Below are positions 17,344 through 27,308 of a DNA stretch of 64,000 nucleotides, one piece after another; the stretch's first letter is position 1; each line of letters starts with the position of its first letter. The position numbers were made by a program, and so were the translations under genes. Location of the stretch: positions 1 through 64,000 of the forward strand of contig NZ_PKUQ01000050.1 in NCBI RefSeq assembly GCF_002866925.1, in the 5' to 3' direction. The stretch is from Cohaesibacter celericrescens. GTDB taxonomy: Bacteria; Pseudomonadota; Alphaproteobacteria; Rhizobiales; Cohaesibacteraceae. The notes under the pieces were generated by a model. The model saw only the letters and a program-made list of their open reading frames with translations, searched no databases and was not told the origin of the DNA.

Positions 17344-20300
17344 ATGGTAAGAAAGTCTCCAAAGATTCAGGACCCGACAGAAGCGGCTTTGTCGGCAGTT
17401 GAAGATGCTTTGAAACTGGATTTCGATGTCTCAGAAGAGACTGGCGAAAGCAAATCCACAGACAGCGCTGTGACTTCACGCGATTCCCTATCAGACAATG
17501 GCTCAGCCACGTCTGATGCGAGAAGCAACAGGGTCAAACCAAGACCTGCCAACGACGATCAGCAGTCGGTCGGCCATTTGCTTCATGCTTTGCAGCAACC
17601 ACCCAGCTCAACACCCTATTGGTTTGCAACCCTGCTCTCTGGTGCCTGGTTCGCCATTGGCGGTGCAGCTTTCTATTTTGGGTTGGCCAAGGACCTCCTC
17701 GCCACGGGAGGCATGGATGCCCTTTTGACCTCTCCCACCGCATTGGCATCGCTTGCAGGGGTCGTCCTGCCCGTCATCCTATTCTTTATGATGGCTTATA
17801 TGATTGTCCGCTCGCATGAAATGCGTCAGGTCTCTTATACCATGACCGAAGTTGCCATGCGTCTGGTTGAGCCGGAAAATGTCGCCAAAGAATCTGTCGT
17901 TAACGTTGGACAAGCCATTCGCCGCGAAGTGGCTTCCATGAGTGATGGCATCGAACGGGCATTGGCCCGCGCTTCCGAACTGGAGGTGATGGTGCATAAT
18001 GAAGTGTCTTCACTGGAGCGCGCTTATTCAGAAAATGAATTGCGCATCCGCTCACTCATCGAAGAATTGATCACCCAGCGCGAAGCCATTGTTACCAACT
18101 CCGAGCGTGTGCGTGCATCAATCTCTGGCGCCCACACAAGCCTGACCGACGAGTTGAGCACATCAAGCGAATCTATCTCCAAAAGTGTTTCGGACGCAGG
18201 GTCACGCGTTACCTTGTCTTTGGCTGAAAAAGGCGAGCAAATCACCATTGCTCTGGCCAATGCAGGCGAGACCATGGTCAATGTCCTGTCCAACCGTGGT
18301 TCCGATCTGGTTGACCGCCTCTCTTCAACCGGTTCAAACGTTACTGAGTCGCTCTCGACAGCCGGTGAAAGCATCACCAATCAGCTCAACATGTCCGGCA
18401 CCGACATTTCCCAAAAACTGGAACTCACCGGTAGTGATCTGACCAGCCAACTCGCAAGCATTGGCCATGAAGTCACGGACCGTTTCATCGGAGCGGGTCA
18501 GGAATTGACCACAACATTGTCCGAAACCGGAGCCAATGTTACACAGAATATTTCGCAAGTCGGCGATGGCCTGAATGCCAATCTGAAGTCCATCGGTAGC
18601 GAAGTCACCGAGAATTTGGCCAACACCGGCGGCGCACTGACGCACGAGCTGAAAGAAATCGGCGCCAATGTTACCGGTAGCCTGACCGAGATCAGCACCA
18701 ATGTGACCACCAGCCTGACCGAAATCAGCGCCAACATGACCAATACCATGTCGGAGACCGGTTCAACGGTTGCCGAAAACATCCGCGAGCAAGGCACCCA
18801 GATTGTTACGGCGATCACCGAACGCTCTGCCGATGTTTCCGAAGCACTCAAAGGGACAGGCGACGCATTGTTGGTCGATTTGTCCTTGCGCGGCAACGAA
18901 ATCAACGAAAAACTGGATGAAACGGGCAGCAACATTGCCCATACCATTTCCGGTGCTGGCGACAGCCTCACCTTGAATATGACCGAAACCGGTACACGCA
19001 TTGCAGAAACCATCTCCAGTCAGGGCGACAGCCTCACAAGCAAGCTGGACCAAACGGCAGACCGTATACATCAGACCGTTACGGTCAAAGGCTCCGAGCT
19101 CAACCAGCAGCTTGAAGGCCATGCAACCAATCTGGGCGCAATCCTCGATGAGCGTTCACAATCCATGGGCACTTTGCTCGAAGGCCAGACCAACAATCTT
19201 ACAGAACGTCTCGATGAAGCGGCAGGCAAAGCAAGTCAGGCCCTCAACAGCCGTTCAATGGAAGTGACCGAACGTCTCGCAATGGTTGGCACCGAAATCG
19301 CCAAAGTCATAGCGCAACGTGGTAACAAAGTTAAAGAGCTGTTCGAGACGACCGGTGGCGAACTCACGGACGCCCTGCAAGGCCAGAGCGAGGCAATACG
19401 CCAAGCTATGGAAGAACGGGTCAAAGCCTTTGATGACGTCATTGGAGTACAGGGCACAAATCTGGTCAGCCACCTGGGTGACAGACTGGATACGCTCAGC
19501 CAATCCATGGACCAGCGCATCAATACGCTGGATCAAACCCTGTTTGCCCGTGCTGGCGAAATAGAAAGCATGCTGGACACCCGTCTGGAAGGCTTCTCTG
19601 TCAGTGTTTCAACCAAAGCACAGGAAGTGGCCAGCACTCTTATCAGCCACACCACCGGATTTGAAAAAGGTATCTCGGAACGCTTGGGCGGGTTCGAACA
19701 AAATATCTCCAGCCTAACGCAGACATTTGCCTCCAAGGCAGACACACTCAATACGACATTGGACGAACGCACATCCAAACTCGACGATACTTTGGATAAT
19801 CGTGCACGGCAGATCAACGAAACGCTGTTGGAACGCACCACCGACATTGCCGCGGCCTATTCCAAAGGGCAGAAAGACATCAACGAGAGTATGGACAACC
19901 GTCTCACGATGGTTGGCGACACCTTGTCCCGTCAAGCCCACGAGCTTACGGAAACACTTTCTGATCGTGTTGCCGAGATCAATGTCTCACTCGGTAGCAA
20001 AGTCTTTGAAGTGGCCGAAACCCTTGATAGCCGCTCGGCTCAAATCGAGGCTATTCTCAATGATCGCATGAACGCCATTTCGACCAATTTCGCGACAGAG
20101 AGCGCCAAAGCGCGCGATTCACTGGCTTCGACCCTCACCACCGCCAGCGCCGAAATCACCGAGAAAACAGAAAACTTCAATGCAGTTCTAGGCTCCCGGT
20201 CTGCCGAATTGTCCTCCATTTTGGATGAAAAAGGCAATGCGGTTGTGCATGCTCTGGACAGTCGTTCAGAAAATATCACCAGCACATTCCAAAAAGCGGG

Positions 20301-22464
20301 TGAAAGCATCATTCATAGTCTCGCAAGCCGCGGTGGTGAGATTGCTAAAGCTGTGGCTCAGGAAAGTGCCCGCGCTTCTCAGACTCTGGCTCAAACCGGA
20401 GAGAATCTGGTCGCAGCCATCACCGAGAACAGCACACGTGCAACAGAAACACTGGATCTAAGCGCCAGCAAAGCAGTTCAGGCAATCACAGAAAGCTCAG
20501 ATCGTTCTGTCGGTTCCCTAACCAGCAGCACAGAGCGTGCAGCACAAACGATGATCGCCAGTTCCGAAAAGGCGGTACAAACGCTGGAAGAAAGCACCAA
20601 CAGGACCCAGCAATCATTGGTCGCAACCTCTCATCAAGCTGTACAGACTTTGGAAGAGACCACCACCCGCACGCAAGAAACAATGTCTGCCAGCTCACAA
20701 ATTGCGGTTCAGGCACTTGAAGAGAGCACCAACCGTACCCAGCAATCACTGGCGACAAGTGCACAGCAGGCAGCAGAATCTCTCAGCCAAAGCTCCAGCG
20801 AAACACTTTCTGCAATGAATGAAAGTTCGCAGCGTACGGTCAATGCCCTGAACCTCAGTTCCGAGCAAGCCAAAGCCGCTCTGGAAGCGTCTTCCAGTAA
20901 TCTGGTTAAAGCAATCGCCCAGAGCAGCCATGATGCCATCATCGATCTGGACACCTCCAACAAGCGTCTTGTTGAAGCGATCCGAACCTCTGCCGAGGAA
21001 GCATCGCAGTCGATGAACAGCACCAACGAGTTGTTGCGCTCGGACGGAACCGAAATCGTAGAGCGCCTGAAAAATGCCAACGACACCTTGTCCGAGCTCT
21101 TGCTCAATGCTGGACGCAGCTTGTCGACCATAGAGACCAGCCTGTCAGCCCAGACCGGACAGTTCCGCGATGTTGTTGAAACAGTGGTTGCGGAAGCAGG
21201 CAACTCAACACAGCAGCTCACAAGTCATGTTCACGATTTGCGCAACGTCTCCAGTGGTATTCTTGGGCAAGTCGCATCCCTGACCGACAAATTCGAAGAA
21301 CAGGCCTCTGCATTGGTCAATACCACCCAACTGATGGAATCCACCAACCATCGCCTGGAAGGAACGACTGAGGAACGCCGCGCCATGTTGGCGTCCATGA
21401 CGGACGACCTCACACGACGCACCGAATCTATCGAGGCTGTGCTTAATAACTTCACCTCAATCATTGCAAGCACCCTTTCCACTGCGGAAGGCCGCGCACG
21501 CGATGTAGGCATGTTGCTCAGCCAAAGCACCGAAGGTGTTTCAAAAGAAGTGATGGATCAACTCGAGCAACTGCGTATCAGCGCCTCTTCCGAGGGACGC
21601 CGCGCAGCGGAATCCATCCGTGAAGTTCAGCGTGAAATGAGCGAAGAAATGGCTCAGTCCATGGCGGAAGCCAACGAGCGCTTTGAAAAGGCAACTCACG
21701 ACATTCGCTCAATCACACAAGAAGTGAAACGAGATCTAGATGCCACACGGGCTGAGCTCAAACATGGTCTTGCGGAACTACCCGGCGAAACGCGGGAAGC
21801 AACAGGCGCAATGCGCCGCGTTGTATCAGAGCAGATAGACGCTCTGAAAGAACTGTCGCGTGTGGTCCAACGCCACGGTAACAGCTTCGATACAGTGCCA
21901 GCTGAAAGGCCTGCCCAACGCCCTGCACCAGCGGCACGCACCTTGCCTCCTGTCCCTGTGCAACAACCGACCCGTCATCCAGAGCCGCAAGCGCCTGTAG
22001 CCCCTGCTCCAAGCAGCTATACCGCACCGGCACATCATGACGACGACGACAATCGGTCCGGTGGATGGGTTTCCGACTTACTGCGCCGAGCGTCCCAGGA
22101 AGACTCGATGCCACAACCCGGCGACGCTGCCGCTCTAGCCCCGCTGAGCAATGACATTGTCAGAGGAATCGATGGGTCAAATCAGTCTCTAGCTTGGGAA
22201 AGCTATCGTCGCGGCGAAGGGGGAAGCTTCACTCGTAGGCTCTACACTTTGAAAGGCCAACAAACGTTTGAGGATATTCGCACCCGCTATCAGCGTGACA
22301 ATGACTTCCGCACAACGGTGAATCGTTATGTTGCAGACTATGAGCGCATTCTCGATGACATTTCCAGAAAAGACCGTGATGGCTCGGCGACGATGAACTA
22401 TCTCACCTCCGAGACGGGCAAGGTCTACACCATGCTGGCTCATGCAAGTGGTCGCTTGGGCTAA
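17344..22464 (+). CDS. GPR/RgsE-like growth-pole protein, giant hendecad coiled coil
   Basis: A protein of 1706 residues. The hydrophilic N-terminus (1-90) is followed by two membrane helices at about 93-115 and 132-155. A very long region, about 275-1230, is built of 11-residue repeats of the type S-x-V/L-T-x-x-L-x-x-x-G, and further helices run to about 1515. Next come a Pro-rich linker (1517-1572) and a conserved C-terminal domain containing LAWESYRRGEGGSFTRRLYT and ending TGKVYTMLAHASGRLG. Databases often call such proteins kinesin-like or apolipoprotein-like. The architecture fits the Agrobacterium growth pole ring protein GPR and Sinorhizobium RgsE, which organise polar growth. That assignment rests on architecture and the remembered C-terminal motif. 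A bidirectional-looking terminator follows, and a CheZ-like gene converges on it. Confidence 0.78.
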   Translation: MVRKSPKIQDPTEAALSAVEDALKLDFDVSEETGESKSTDSAVTSRDSLSDNGSATSDARSNRVKPRPANDDQQSVGHLLHALQQPPSSTPYWFATLLSGAWFAIGGAAFYFGLAKDLLATGGMDALLTSPTALASLAGVVLPVILFFMMAYMIVRSHEMRQVSYTMTEVAMRLVEPENVAKESVVNVGQAIRREVASMSDGIERALARASELEVMVHNEVSSLERAYSENELRIRSLIEELITQREAIVTNSERVRASISGAHTSLTDELSTSSESISKSVSDAGSRVTLSLAEKGEQITIALANAGETMVNVLSNRGSDLVDRLSSTGSNVTESLSTAGESITNQLNMSGTDISQKLELTGSDLTSQLASIGHEVTDRFIGAGQELTTTLSETGANVTQNISQVGDGLNANLKSIGSEVTENLANTGGALTHELKEIGANVTGSLTEISTNVTTSLTEISANMTNTMSETGSTVAENIREQGTQIVTAITERSADVSEALKGTGDALLVDLSLRGNEINEKLDETGSNIAHTISGAGDSLTLNMTETGTRIAETISSQGDSLTSKLDQTADRIHQTVTVKGSELNQQLEGHATNLGAILDERSQSMGTLLEGQTNNLTERLDEAAGKASQALNSRSMEVTERLAMVGTEIAKVIAQRGNKVKELFETTGGELTDALQGQSEAIRQAMEERVKAFDDVIGVQGTNLVSHLGDRLDTLSQSMDQRINTLDQTLFARAGEIESMLDTRLEGFSVSVSTKAQEVASTLISHTTGFEKGISERLGGFEQNISSLTQTFASKADTLNTTLDERTSKLDDTLDNRARQINETLLERTTDIAAAYSKGQKDINESMDNRLTMVGDTLSRQAHELTETLSDRVAEINVSLGSKVFEVAETLDSRSAQIEAILNDRMNAISTNFATESAKARDSLASTLTTASAEITEKTENFNAVLGSRSAELSSILDEKGNAVVHALDSRSENITSTFQKAGESIIHSLASRGGEIAKAVAQESARASQTLAQTGENLVAAITENSTRATETLDLSASKAVQAITESSDRSVGSLTSSTERAAQTMIASSEKAVQTLEESTNRTQQSLVATSHQAVQTLEETTTRTQETMSASSQIAVQALEESTNRTQQSLATSAQQAAESLSQSSSETLSAMNESSQRTVNALNLSSEQAKAALEASSSNLVKAIAQSSHDAIIDLDTSNKRLVEAIRTSAEEASQSMNSTNELLRSDGTEIVERLKNANDTLSELLLNAGRSLSTIETSLSAQTGQFRDVVETVVAEAGNSTQQLTSHVHDLRNVSSGILGQVASLTDKFEEQASALVNTTQLMESTNHRLEGTTEERRAMLASMTDDLTRRTESIEAVLNNFTSIIASTLSTAEGRARDVGMLLSQSTEGVSKEVMDQLEQLRISASSEGRRAAESIREVQREMSEEMAQSMAEANERFEKATHDIRSITQEVKRDLDATRAELKHGLAELPGETREATGAMRRVVSEQIDALKELSRVVQRHGNSFDTVPAERPAQRPAPAARTLPPVPVQQPTRHPEPQAPVAPAPSSYTAPAHHDDDDNRSGGWVSDLLRRASQEDSMPQPGDAAALAPLSNDIVRGIDGSNQSLAWESYRRGEGGSFTRRLYTLKGQQTFEDIRTRYQRDNDFRTTVNRYVADYERILDDISRKDRDGSATMNYLTSETGKVYTMLAHASGRLG

Positions 22465-22500
22465 ACCAGCGGCGATTTAAGCAACGATTGAAAACAAAAA

Positions 22501-22525
22501 AGGGTGCCAAATGGCACCCTTTTTA
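22501..22525. terminator. Terminator between growth-pole gene and CheZ-like gene
   Basis: Perfect stem agggtgcca / tggcaccct with a two-base gap, flanked by A-rich sequence upstream and a T run downstream. It can therefore end transcription from both the rightward 1706-residue gene and the leftward CheZ-like gene. Confidence 0.85.
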
Positions 22526-22572
22526 TTCGCACTTCTTTTAGGTGCTCTAAATAGAGACGTTAAAGATTGGAC

Positions 22573-23805
22573 TTAACTGAAATCAGCAACACGGTCTCTT
22601 AAATCAGCAAGTCGCATTTCCATGTCTCCGACCATGACATCCCGCTCAGCCTTAGCATCAGACTTATCCGCTTTAGCAGAAGCAAATACATCTGCATCAG
22701 CGCTGTGCACATCAGAACCAGTGAGAACTTTTGCTTGCGCAGAAGCCTCTTCATTCTGCTGACCTGTTTCCTCAACAAGGGCAGAAGCAAAAACATCCGC
22801 CTCTTCCATTTTGTCGTTTGACGACACAGCGACAGCATCTACCGTTTCAGTCGCCCAATCGAGATCGTTCATGTCAAGAGTGGCAAACTCGACGGTCTCA
22901 GCAGTCAATTCCGAGATCGGCTCATCAGCGGTAACGGAGGTTTCAGAATCGGTTTCGGTTTCTATGGAGTCAAAATCAATATCAATCGATGCATTGTCAA
23001 ACACATCAGTTGCATCCGCAACATCTGACATCTGATCAAAAAGAGCATCGACATCATCTTGACTGGAATCATGTTGTTCCGCAGATTGACTCAGGATCAC
23101 ATCCACATCACTCTGCTCAACACCTTCACCATTCAGAGAAGGGCCATTAAGCAAGTGGGAATCAGGGCGCGCATCCTGAGATTTGGCCTGTGTATGATCA
23201 ATCTCAACACCTTGGGATTCAAATCCCCAGATGTTGATCATGGAATTGATGCGGGTTTCAACATAACTCATCGCATCTACGATTTTCTTGATACGTTGCC
23301 CTGTCAAATCCTGGAATGAACAAGCCATATAGATATTTGTTGCTTCACCATCCAACGCATTGCAATCTTCTTCATTGGCGCCCTGTTCACGTAAAGTCCA
23401 AGCATATTCCTGAATCTTTTCAGCAGCACCGAGAATTTCACTGGTCGCGTTTTCAGTCTGGGAAACAATGGCATCCAGTTCGACGGTTGCTCGCTCAAAG
23501 CGCTCGGCACCATCGTTGTCTTCGTGCTTGATCTGAGCAATTTCCAGTTTGGTTTTTTCAATGGCGGCCGCCATATCCGCCAGATCCAGCTTAACCCGGT
23601 TCATCACAGACGCAGGAGCACGCTCACGAACAACTGATTTTTCCAGTTTATCTATCGCGTTTAATAGAGTATCTGTATCAGCATTCCGATTTCGTCTCGC
23701 ATATTCCGACAAGAACCACCGACCTCGAGCGGTCTCCATCACAGCGGCTTCAATTGCCAGATAGTCCTCTTGTCTCAGAGGTGTTGGTGGCATGGGCTTG
23801 CTCAT
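22573..23805 (-). CDS. CheZ-like protein with long acidic tail
   Basis: A protein of 410 residues. The N-terminal half is helical and includes the CheZ-type signature SFQDLTGQRIKKIVDAM (about residues 170-186); in CheZ this segment carries the residues that dephosphorylate CheY-P. The C-terminal ~210 residues are strongly acidic and rich in Asp, Glu, Ser, Ala and Val, with no recognisable fold. The ATG at 23805 gives the N-terminus MSKPMPPTPLRQEDY; a GTG four codons upstream (23817) is equally possible and neither has a strong ribosome site. It is convergent with the growth-pole gene, sharing a terminator. No che operon is nearby, so a role in chemotaxis is inference. Confidence 0.7.
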   Translation of the reverse strand: MSKPMPPTPLRQEDYLAIEAAVMETARGRWFLSEYARRNRNADTDTLLNAIDKLEKSVVRERAPASVMNRVKLDLADMAAAIEKTKLEIAQIKHEDNDGAERFERATVELDAIVSQTENATSEILGAAEKIQEYAWTLREQGANEEDCNALDGEATNIYMACSFQDLTGQRIKKIVDAMSYVETRINSMINIWGFESQGVEIDHTQAKSQDARPDSHLLNGPSLNGEGVEQSDVDVILSQSAEQHDSSQDDVDALFDQMSDVADATDVFDNASIDIDFDSIETETDSETSVTADEPISELTAETVEFATLDMNDLDWATETVDAVAVSSNDKMEEADVFASALVEETGQQNEEASAQAKVLTGSDVHSADADVFASAKADKSDAKAERDVMVGDMEMRLADLRDRVADFS

Positions 23806-23924
23806 CTGTTTGACCACAATCCTATAGTAATTGGCTCGAATCAGCGTCTGGATTACGCATATTCATACTCAGATGCTACAGCCGAATCCTTAACGTTTTT
23901 TTACTTTTCATCAGGCGGCCCAAA

Positions 23925-25130
23925 ATGCAAGCACCATCACCAAAGGGATATGCGCTCCGCATGTCGGCTTTCTTTGGAGCCTTTTTCTTTCCACTTGGCA
24001 TTTATATTCCATTTTTTGCCGTTTGGCTAAACAGCCTCGGCGTGGAACCAAAAGAAATTGGTCTCATACTGACCATTCCAATGGCAACGCGCGTGATTTT
24101 CACCCCTTTCATGGCAGGAATCGCTGATAAAATTGGAGACCGCCGGCTGACATTGCAAATTTATTGTGTTGTTTTTGCAGTTACTTTTGCCATGATCACA
24201 ATCAGCGACAATCTCCTATGGATCGCGCTGGTCATGGCAGTATCCCACATCGCCCAGAGTGCCATTATTCCCGTATCTGACTCTCTAGCCATGGCAGGAA
24301 CAAGACGCTTTGATCTGGATTACGGACGGATGCGCAGCTGGGGATCCCTCGCCTTCATGGTCGCCAATTTGATTGGCGGGGTGGTTCTTGATGCCTTTGG
24401 TGCTGCAAATATTATTTGGGTTATGGTGATCGGAAATATGCTGCACATCATCTTTTCCATGACATTACCCTCAGATCCAAGGTTAAATGACAACCGTAAT
24501 CTGTCCAAAGGTGCAAATTTAAACTGGGCTCAACTTAAACAATTTGCGCAGTTAGGTTTCTGGATCATTTTATTTGCCGCCAGTTTTGTACAAGCCTCAC
24601 ACAGCGTACTCTATGCTTTTGCGACAATTTTTTGGCAAAAAATCGGCATTTCGGCCAACATGACTGGAATCTTCTGGTCGGTTTCCATTCTGGCTGAGGT
24701 AACGCTATTCTTCTATTCCAAAAAGATTTCAGGCAGACTTAGCTGGAAATCCTTGCTTATAGTCGGGGCATGTTTGGCGACATTACGTTGGCTTCTGTTC
24801 CCGCTAGAACTGCCCGTTAGTGGCTATTTTCTCTTGCAAATACTACATGCTGGAAGCTTCGCCTGCACCCATCTTGGCATGATGTTCTTCCTCACCAAAA
24901 TGGTAGATGATGAATTGTCAGGCACCGCTCAAGGACTTTTTACCATGTTAACGGGCTTGTTAATGGCCATCGCGACCTTTTTGTCCGGTTACCTTTATTC
25001 ACTTCTGGAAGGCGATGCCTTTTACATAATGGCTGGGATCAGCCTGTTCGGACTAGTGCTGTTCCTCATCGCGCCTATGTTCTCACTCGGTCATATCAAT
25101 GCCGACACAGTGCCTCTAGACAGAGACTAA
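23925..25130 (+). CDS. MFS transporter, phenylpropionate-permease-like
   Basis: A protein of 401 residues with 12 likely membrane helices. An early segment contains FFGAFFFPLGIYIPFFAVWL, followed by GIADKIGDRR, the family's loop 2-3 motif. The pattern RMRSWGSLAFMVANLIGG is common in the MFS_1_like/LacY-type group that includes HcaT (3-phenylpropionate). The true substrate is unknown. The ATG at 23925 is preceded by ggcgg. It lies directly upstream of the mla operon but is separated from mlaE by a 185-base gap, so co-transcription is uncertain. Confidence 0.8.
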   Translation: MQAPSPKGYALRMSAFFGAFFFPLGIYIPFFAVWLNSLGVEPKEIGLILTIPMATRVIFTPFMAGIADKIGDRRLTLQIYCVVFAVTFAMITISDNLLWIALVMAVSHIAQSAIIPVSDSLAMAGTRRFDLDYGRMRSWGSLAFMVANLIGGVVLDAFGAANIIWVMVIGNMLHIIFSMTLPSDPRLNDNRNLSKGANLNWAQLKQFAQLGFWIILFAASFVQASHSVLYAFATIFWQKIGISANMTGIFWSVSILAEVTLFFYSKKISGRLSWKSLLIVGACLATLRWLLFPLELPVSGYFLLQILHAGSFACTHLGMMFFLTKMVDDELSGTAQGLFTMLTGLLMAIATFLSGYLYSLLEGDAFYIMAGISLFGLVLFLIAPMFSLGHINADTVPLDRD

Positions 25131-25315
25131 AACACCGAGCACCATAAAATCGTGACGAAACCATCGATCTTTCCTTGCCTCACAGTAAGGATGTGGGGCA
25201 TGTAACACATGAGAAAAGCCTTCCTATCGACAGATTCTTGCGTCATTATAAAGCAAGCATCAATCCCAAGGAGCTGGCTAAAATCAGGACCTGTGACCGA
25301 AGCGTGAGACCGAAC

Positions 25316-26482
25316 ATGACTCCAGACAAGATCGACCAAGGAGCACAGATCACAACGGTCTTTCAAACACCACAAATCGTGTTGGGGAACGCTGGCGCCG
25401 AAGGCACCCTTTTTATCAAAGGTGACTGGACGATTGAGACCATCAAGGACGCCGACAAACTTGTCTCCGATGCCTTTCAGCAACAGTTACATCCCACTGC
25501 TATTGATTTCTCGGATCTATCAATCCTGGATACATCGGGCGCTTGGGTGATTGTGCGCCTTATGCGCGGATTAAATCTAGAACTCTTCGCGACAAGCCCA
25601 ATCCAATCTGACCACCGCATTCTGTTTGATGCCGTGTGGCAAACCAACCGCGTCCAGCCCCAAACCCAGCCTCCCCCCAATATGTTTATACAAGCCGCCG
25701 AACAAACAGGCCGTGATGTATTCGAAATCTATAAAGACATCAAAATTCTGACCTTTTTGATGGGCAGCGTGATCGCTGGTTTGGTGCAAAGTCTGATTAA
25801 TCCGCGTAAGCTGCGCATAACCGCCATTGTGCATCATCTCGAACAAACCGGTCTGAAAGCTGTTCCTATCGTTGCAATGATGTCCTTTCTCGTCGGCGCG
25901 ATTGTTGCTCAGCAAGGGGCATTCCAACTTCGCCAGTTTGGGGCCGAGCCATTTGTGATTGATCTGGTTGGCATTCTGGTGTTGCGCGAAGTCGGTATTT
26001 TGCTAACGGCCATTCTCGTTGCGGGCAGATCCGGTAGTGCTTTTACGGCAGAAATCGGCTCCATGAAAATGCGCGAAGAAATTGATGCCATGCGCGTCAT
26101 GGGTCTGAATGTAACGCAAGTGCTCATCACGCCACGCGTGATCGCCCTTGTTATTGCTCTGCCCTTGTTGGGGGTGGTGGCCAACTTCTCTGCCTTGTTT
26201 GGTGGCGGGATATTGCTTTGGGTTTATTCAGATATAACGCCCATTGCCTACATCAACTGGTTGCGAGAAGCGATCGCTGTCAACACATTCATGGTTGGCG
26301 TTATCAAGGCGCCTTTCATGGCTTTGATCATCGCGCTGATCTCCTGTTCAGAAGGTCTTCAAGTCGGAGGCAGTGCAGAATCTCTAGGTCGTCGCACAAC
26401 AGCAGCGGTCGTGAAATCCATTTTCCTGATGGTTCTTGTCGACGGCGTCTTTGCCATTTTCTTCGCAGCCATTGGATATTAG
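25316..26482 (+). CDS. mlaE: MlaE-family lipid ABC transporter permease with STAS domain
   Basis: A protein of 388 residues. The N-terminal ~100 residues form a STAS-like domain (IDFSDLSILDTSGAWVIVRL), fused to the MlaE permease. Permease segments include VPIVAMMSFLVGAIVAQQGA, VLREVGILLTAILVAGRSGS and the coupling region EIGSMKMREEIDAMRVMG. With MlaF and MlaD it moves phospholipids between inner and outer membrane leaflets. The fusion with STAS is common in alphaproteobacteria, where a separate MlaB is absent. The ATG at 25316 is chosen since the STAS fold starts soon after; the frame continues upstream to a TTG at 25175. Eleven bases separate it from mlaF. Confidence 0.9.
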   Translation: MTPDKIDQGAQITTVFQTPQIVLGNAGAEGTLFIKGDWTIETIKDADKLVSDAFQQQLHPTAIDFSDLSILDTSGAWVIVRLMRGLNLELFATSPIQSDHRILFDAVWQTNRVQPQTQPPPNMFIQAAEQTGRDVFEIYKDIKILTFLMGSVIAGLVQSLINPRKLRITAIVHHLEQTGLKAVPIVAMMSFLVGAIVAQQGAFQLRQFGAEPFVIDLVGILVLREVGILLTAILVAGRSGSAFTAEIGSMKMREEIDAMRVMGLNVTQVLITPRVIALVIALPLLGVVANFSALFGGGILLWVYSDITPIAYINWLREAIAVNTFMVGVIKAPFMALIIALISCSEGLQVGGSAESLGRRTTAAVVKSIFLMVLVDGVFAIFFAAIGY

Positions 26483-26492
26483 GGAAGATTGC

Positions 26493-27305
26493 ATGACCGT
26501 AAATAATCTTCACCAGCATTCTAAACCCGGAGCAGGCAATCAGGACGATATCCTGCTTGCTGTGCGCGGCCTAACGGTCGGCTTTGGTGATCGGGTGATC
26601 CTTGAGAATCTGGATTTGGACGTCAGACAAGGCGAGATTATCGGCATTGTTGGCGCCTCCGGCACCGGTAAGTCGGTCCTTCTGCGCGCCATCCTTGGCC
26701 TCACCCCAAAACAGAGTGGAACCTTTATTCTGTTCGGTCAGAATACAGACCAGCTCAAAACGGCTGAACGCATGAAGATTGAGCGCAAACTGGGCGTATT
26801 GTTCCAACATGGTGCGCTTTTTTCTTCGCTGTCAGTGTTGCAAAATATTCAGGTGCCAATGCGCGAATATCTTTCGTTGCCCAAGCGCCTCATGGATGAA
26901 TTGGCAATCTCCAAACTTGAACTGGTCGGACTGTCCCCTGACGCAGCCCACAAGCACCCGTCAGAGCTGTCAGGCGGCATGATCAAACGAGCCGCCCTAG
27001 CCCGCGCGCTCGCGCTCGATCCCGACATGGTGTTGTTGGATGAACCAACCTCCGGTCTAGATCCAATCAGCGCCGAAGAGTTTGATGACCTCATATCCAA
27101 ACTCAGAAACACTTTGGGCCTGACTGTTTTTATGGTAACTCATGACTTAGACAGCCTGAATCAAGCCTGCGACCGTATTGCCGTTTTGGCAGAACGTCGG
27201 GTCCTGACGACAGGCACCATGCACCAAATGCAAAACAATGATCACCCCTGGATCCGGAAGTATTTCACCGGCAAGCGCGCCATCCGACAGTGGGACAGGA
27301 ACTGA
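26493..27305 (+). CDS. mlaF: MlaF-family lipid ABC transporter ATPase
   Basis: A protein of 270 residues with Walker A GASGTGKS (54-61), ABC signature LSGGMIKRAALARAL, Walker B MVLLDEPTSGLDP and the switch histidine in MVTHDLD. LSGGMIKR is the variant typical of Mla/Ttg2A ATPases. It powers lipid transfer by MlaE. The ATG at 26493 has agggaag six bases upstream; the frame runs further upstream into the end of mlaE but lacks family features. It is followed after three bases by mlaD. Confidence 0.92.
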   Translation: MTVNNLHQHSKPGAGNQDDILLAVRGLTVGFGDRVILENLDLDVRQGEIIGIVGASGTGKSVLLRAILGLTPKQSGTFILFGQNTDQLKTAERMKIERKLGVLFQHGALFSSLSVLQNIQVPMREYLSLPKRLMDELAISKLELVGLSPDAAHKHPSELSGGMIKRAALARALALDPDMVLLDEPTSGLDPISAEEFDDLISKLRNTLGLTVFMVTHDLDSLNQACDRIAVLAERRVLTTGTMHQMQNNDHPWIRKYFTGKRAIRQWDRN

Positions 27306-27308
27306 CAC

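Noticed and set aside
18340-21000. Periodic 33-base DNA pattern that could suggest a repeat array or CRISPR
   Set aside because: The periodicity comes from 11-residue protein repeats with varied codons inside an open frame; there are no identical direct repeats with unique spacers.
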